This document shows, one piece after another, positions 13,884 through 16,673 of a stretch of 16,673 nt of DNA. Under the pieces are notes generated by a model. The model saw only the letters and a list, made by a program, of their open reading frames with translations, searched no databases and was not told where the DNA came from. Positions within the stretch are counted from its first letter, which is position 1. Each line of letters starts with the position of its first letter. Source of the stretch: JAYRWN01 sp041917975 (GTDB taxonomy: Bacteria > Bacteroidota > Bacteroidia > Chitinophagales > Saprospiraceae); contig JAYRWN010000191.1 of assembly GCA_041917975.1 (NCBI GenBank), positions 1 through 16,673 on the forward strand, read 5' to 3'. The position numbers were made by a program, and so were the translations under genes.

Positions 13884-16673
13884 ATGAAGTTACTAGGGAT
13901 GGTAATGGCATGTTTTGTGCTACAATTTATATCTGCTCAGGATGTCATCAGAAAAGAGGTCGAGGGAAAATTTAAAAGTGGAGTTACCCTTTCTACTGGA
14001 TTATTTAGCCCCTTTAAAAATGCTGCCCGTTCCGGGAAATTAGATAAACAACTTTCCACTTATCAGGAGCTGCATCTCGAAACTAAAGAATTACAAGAAT
14101 TACATATTAGCCGTCCTCAGGCTTTAACATTGGAATTGCCTTATCTGGGACAAACCATTTCCTTGGATTTAGTTAAACACGATTTGCTTACACCCGACTT
14201 TGTCCTGAAAACATCCGATGGTCAGAATATACCTTTTGACCGAGGCGTTTTTTATCGTGGTACCATTAAAGGTATGCCCGGTACTTTGGCTGCCGTGGCT
14301 TTTTACGAACATGAAGTTATTGGGGTCATGCAGCACGCCCAAGGCAGTATGGTGCTGGGCAAACAGAATCGGTCACTGAATGCCGATTACATTCTATATT
14401 CGGATGAGAATCTAAAAACTGACCCTGATTTTTCTTGTGCTACCGTCGACCCGGAGTGGAATGATTTGGAAATTGAAAATTTTCGTCGCCTGGTCAACGC
14501 GCAAGCCTTGCAGCTGCGGATGGACAAATGTGTGCGGATGTACCTGGAATTGGATTATACCTTAGTCACCGAAAAAGGCGGTGTTGCCGCCGCCGCTACA
14601 TGGATAACCGGTGTATTTAATGCAGTCGCTGCGATCTATGCCAATGAATCTATAAAGGTTAATATTTCTGAAATTTACGCCTGGACTACTGAAGACCCAT
14701 ATGGGGGTAGCAGCACGACCACGTCGCTAAACACCTTCCGAAGTACACGCCCCAGTTATAATGGCGATCTGGCCCATCTTATCTCGCGGGGAGCTCCGGC
14801 CAACGGAGGAATCGCTTGGGTGGATGCCTTATGCAGCGGCTACGGTTATGCTTACAGTTGGGTGTCGGATAGTTACAGTGCTTTACCCACCTATTCCTGG
14901 ACTGTCAATGTAATTACCCATGAGACCGGTCATAATCTGGGATCACCACATACACACAGTTGTGCCTGGCCGAATGGACCTATTGACGGCTGTGGCCCAA
15001 CGAAAAGTTCGGGATACGCTGAGGGCACGTGTGCGACTGGTCCTTTACCAGCTGCCGGAGGAGGGACCATCATGAGTTACTGTCATTTGTTGACCAATGT
15101 AGGGATCAATTTGGCCAATGGGTTTGGAGCGCAACCAGGAAACCTCATCCGCAGTAAAGTTGCGGCCGCCTCTTGCCTCACCAGCTGCACCAGCACTCCA
15201 GGCATAACCTGTAGTGACGGTGTAAAAAATGGTGACGAAACAGGCGTGGATTGCGGAGGGACCTGCCCACCCTGTCAAACCCCGACCTACTGCACTTCTT
15301 ATGGAGGGAATACAAACTATGAGTATATTAATGCTTTCCAGTTTGGAGCTTTTAATCATACCTCTGGCAATAATAATGGTTATGGTAACTTAACCAATTT
15401 AATCATCCCGGCCACTAAAGGCACGACCTATGCAATGACCATTACTCCCTGGCGTAAAGGAAGTACTTACAAAGAATTTTATCACGTTTGGATAGACTTT
15501 AATCAAGATAAAGATTTTGCTGATGCCGGCGAGTCATTCAGTTTGGGTAGTTCTACATCCTCATCGATCAGTGTGAACATCGCTATACCATCCAGTGCAC
15601 TGTCGGGCAAAACGGTTTTGCGGGTACAAATGAACTACGAATCGGACCCTGCCACGGGATGTGCCACTTTTAGTAACGGTGAAGTCGAAGATTATACGCT
15701 GGATTTGGGAACTTCATCTCCCTGTGCGGCAAATCAATTACCCCAAGTGATCCTGACTTCCGACAAAACCAGCTATAGCACTGCAGAAACGATAAATCTA
15801 ACAGCTTCTGTTACTGATAATGATGGTAGTATAACCAAAGTAGAGTTTTATAGAGGCGGACTATTAATACATACCGATAGTCAAACGCCTTTCACTGCCG
15901 GAGTTACCGGGTCCAGTGTCGGCAACCATAGCTTCACGGCCAAAGCTACGGATAACTGTAACGGCTCAGGTACATCTGGAGCTGTTACCGTCGTCGTTGC
16001 CACGAACAACCCTTGTGCCAATAACGTGCCGCCGGTGATTCAACTTTCTGCAAATAAATCATCCTATAATAGTGGTGAAACCATCCAGTTATCCGCAAGT
16101 GCTTCCGATACGGATGGCAGCATTACAAGAGTCGAGTTTTATCAAAACGGCGCATTATTACATTCCGATAACGAGCAGCCCTATACCTATAATGTAACTA
16201 ATGTCCCGGCAGGTAGCTTCCAGTTTACAGCTATAGCCATCGATAATTGTTCTGCCCAAAAAACGTCCACTCAGGTTAATGTCAGTGTTCAGAGTAGCGC
16301 TTCCTGCGGTGATGGAATAAAAAATGGAAGTGAAACCGGAGTGGATTGTGGTGGGTCGTGTCCACCTTGCCAGACTTCCGGATACTGTGCATCTATAGGA
16401 AACAGTACGAATTACGAATATATCAACCGCGTCATTTTCTCCGGGATTGACAATGCCACTCAAAATACTAATGGCGGATACGCAGATCATACTAACCTTA
16501 TAGCGGTGGTGAGCAAAGGCGGAAGTTATCCGATCAGTTTGACTACCGGCCGCAAAAGCGGAAGCACAGCCTATAATGAGGGCTGGAATGTTTACATCGA
16601 TTTTAATGCTAACGGGTCATTTGAAGATGCCGGTGAAATGGTGCTGGCGGCAGTAAGCGCTTCCACGGTGAAC
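13884..16673 (+). CDS. Large secreted zinc metalloprotease (M12B/reprolysin-like) with Cys-rich, GEVED and Ig-like repeats, 3' end outside the window
   Basis: The frame runs uninterrupted from the ATG at 13884 to the window edge: 930 codons with no stop. A signal peptide (MKLLGMVMACFVLQFISA, cut before QD) precedes a propeptide-like region (about 20-205), where C185 (DFSCATVD) could act as a cysteine switch. The catalytic domain (about 213-437) carries the metzincin zinc site HETGHNLGSPH (H346, E347, H350, H356) and Met-turn TIMSYC (M397). Then follow a Cys-rich module (443-464), a GEVED domain (about 470-608, GEVED at 599-603), two Ig-like domains (about 614-705 and 711-802), a second Cys-rich module (808-829) and the start of a second GEVED domain. 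It should be an extracellular protease with adhesive or binding repeats. A type IX secretion C-terminal signal would be expected beyond the window; its presence cannot be seen. Confidence 0.9.
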   Translation, partial: MKLLGMVMACFVLQFISAQDVIRKEVEGKFKSGVTLSTGLFSPFKNAARSGKLDKQLSTYQELHLETKELQELHISRPQALTLELPYLGQTISLDLVKHDLLTPDFVLKTSDGQNIPFDRGVFYRGTIKGMPGTLAAVAFYEHEVIGVMQHAQGSMVLGKQNRSLNADYILYSDENLKTDPDFSCATVDPEWNDLEIENFRRLVNAQALQLRMDKCVRMYLELDYTLVTEKGGVAAAATWITGVFNAVAAIYANESIKVNISEIYAWTTEDPYGGSSTTTSLNTFRSTRPSYNGDLAHLISRGAPANGGIAWVDALCSGYGYAYSWVSDSYSALPTYSWTVNVITHETGHNLGSPHTHSCAWPNGPIDGCGPTKSSGYAEGTCATGPLPAAGGGTIMSYCHLLTNVGINLANGFGAQPGNLIRSKVAAASCLTSCTSTPGITCSDGVKNGDETGVDCGGTCPPCQTPTYCTSYGGNTNYEYINAFQFGAFNHTSGNNNGYGNLTNLIIPATKGTTYAMTITPWRKGSTYKEFYHVWIDFNQDKDFADAGESFSLGSSTSSSISVNIAIPSSALSGKTVLRVQMNYESDPATGCATFSNGEVEDYTLDLGTSSPCAANQLPQVILTSDKTSYSTAETINLTASVTDNDGSITKVEFYRGGLLIHTDSQTPFTAGVTGSSVGNHSFTAKATDNCNGSGTSGAVTVVVATNNPCANNVPPVIQLSANKSSYNSGETIQLSASASDTDGSITRVEFYQNGALLHSDNEQPYTYNVTNVPAGSFQFTAIAIDNCSAQKTSTQVNVSVQSSASCGDGIKNGSETGVDCGGSCPPCQTSGYCASIGNSTNYEYINRVIFSGIDNATQNTNGGYADHTNLIAVVSKGGSYPISLTTGRKSGSTAYNEGWNVYIDFNANGSFEDAGEMVLAAVSASTVN
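15210..15275 (+). repeat. Cys-rich module, copy 1, in the protease
   Basis: 22 codons (residues 443-464) with the pattern C-x-DG-x2-NG-x-ETGVDCGG-x-CPPC: four cysteines, glycine/aspartate-rich, immediately before a GEVED domain. It resembles short calcium- or disulfide-stabilised linkers common in secreted Bacteroidota proteins. It shares 18 of 22 residues with the copy at 16305. Confidence 0.75.
15291..15707 (+). repeat. GEVED domain, copy 1, in the protease
   Basis: Residues about 470-608, starting YCTSYGGNTNYEYI and ending GEVEDYTLDL, with the family's Asp/Asn-rich centre VWIDFNQDKDFADAGE. GEVED domains are extracellular beta-rich modules found beside bacterial metalloproteases. A second copy begins near 16386 (YCASIGNSTNYEYI) with the same centre (VYIDFNANGSFEDAGE) and is cut by the window edge. 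Confidence 0.8.
15723..15998 (+). repeat. Bacterial Ig-like domain, copy 1, in the protease
   Basis: Residues about 614-705 match the bacterial Ig type with LTASVTDNDGSITKVEFY in the core and a closing TAKATDNCNGSGTS strand. It shares the pattern SYxxxETIxLxAS, DGSITxVEFY and DNC with the next domain, so the two are tandem duplicates. Confidence 0.75.
16014..16289 (+). repeat. Bacterial Ig-like domain, copy 2, in the protease
   Basis: Residues about 711-802, with SYNSGETIQLSASASDTDG, SITRVEFYQNGALLHSD and TAIAIDNC, the direct counterpart of copy 1 after a 5-codon linker. Such tandem Ig modules usually space or attach catalytic domains outside the cell. Confidence 0.75.

Noticed and set aside
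1..16673. tRNA/rRNA genes, CRISPR arrays, transposases, integrases, toxin-antitoxin or phage-defence genes
   Set aside because: None was recognised on either strand; spacers are short and lack tandem spaced repeats or terminal inverted repeats.

Overview
The window reads as chromosomal DNA of a Bacteroidota bacterium, most likely from the Saprospiraceae or a related lineage. Pointers are: several promoter-like sites of the Bacteroidota type (TTTG spacer TAnnTTTG) with few Shine-Dalgarno sequences; a PD40/OmpA-family envelope protein; a GEVED-domain secreted metalloprotease with Bacteroidota-type Cys and Ig repeats; a Bacteroidota-type mevalonate kinase (so isoprenoids probably come from mevalonate); and a Gfo/Idh/MocA dehydrogenase next to a secreted GH29 fucosidase. 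Base composition is moderate (mid-40s % GC by eye). No RNA gene, insertion sequence, phage gene or CRISPR array was seen, and there is no gene-free stretch over 300 bases. The largest gaps are 207, 224 and 252 bp.

Layout. (1) 1-955: 3' part of a Gfo/Idh/MocA oxidoreductase, closed by a clear intrinsic terminator. (2) 1163-3358: secreted alpha-L-fucosidase with C-terminal accessory domains. (3) 3359-4116: a 35-codon ORF that may be a remnant of an FtsX-type permease, then an unrecognised Cys-rich exported protein or lipoprotein. (4) 4117-4806: comF-like phosphoribosyltransferase, convergent with (5) 7260-4815 on the minus strand: rsfS then ftsH. (6) 7266-12751 on the plus strand: biotin-protein ligase, cinA, a lipoylated 2-oxoacid dehydrogenase E2, and a TPR/PD40/OmpA/SPOR-like envelope protein, all closely spaced. 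A good internal promoter before E2 suggests two transcription units. (7) 13631-12732 on the minus strand: mevalonate kinase, whose 3' end overlaps the OmpA-family gene by 20 bp. (8) 13884 to the right edge: the first 930 codons of a very large secreted zinc metalloprotease.

Most of this is ordinary housekeeping, with accessory secreted or envelope proteins at both ends. The most unusual local structure is the rsfS/birA junction at 7239-7305. Two divergent genes apparently both begin at non-ATG codons only 5 bp apart, and each has a perfect -7 promoter element lying inside or beyond the 5' end of the other, so their transcripts should overlap head to head. Other items worth a look are a hairpin covering the ribosome-binding-like site of comF, an all-A/T palindrome between mevalonate kinase and the protease, the possible FtsX remnant, and the repeated Cys/GEVED module of the protease. 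I found no convincing evidence of a wholly new multi-gene system.
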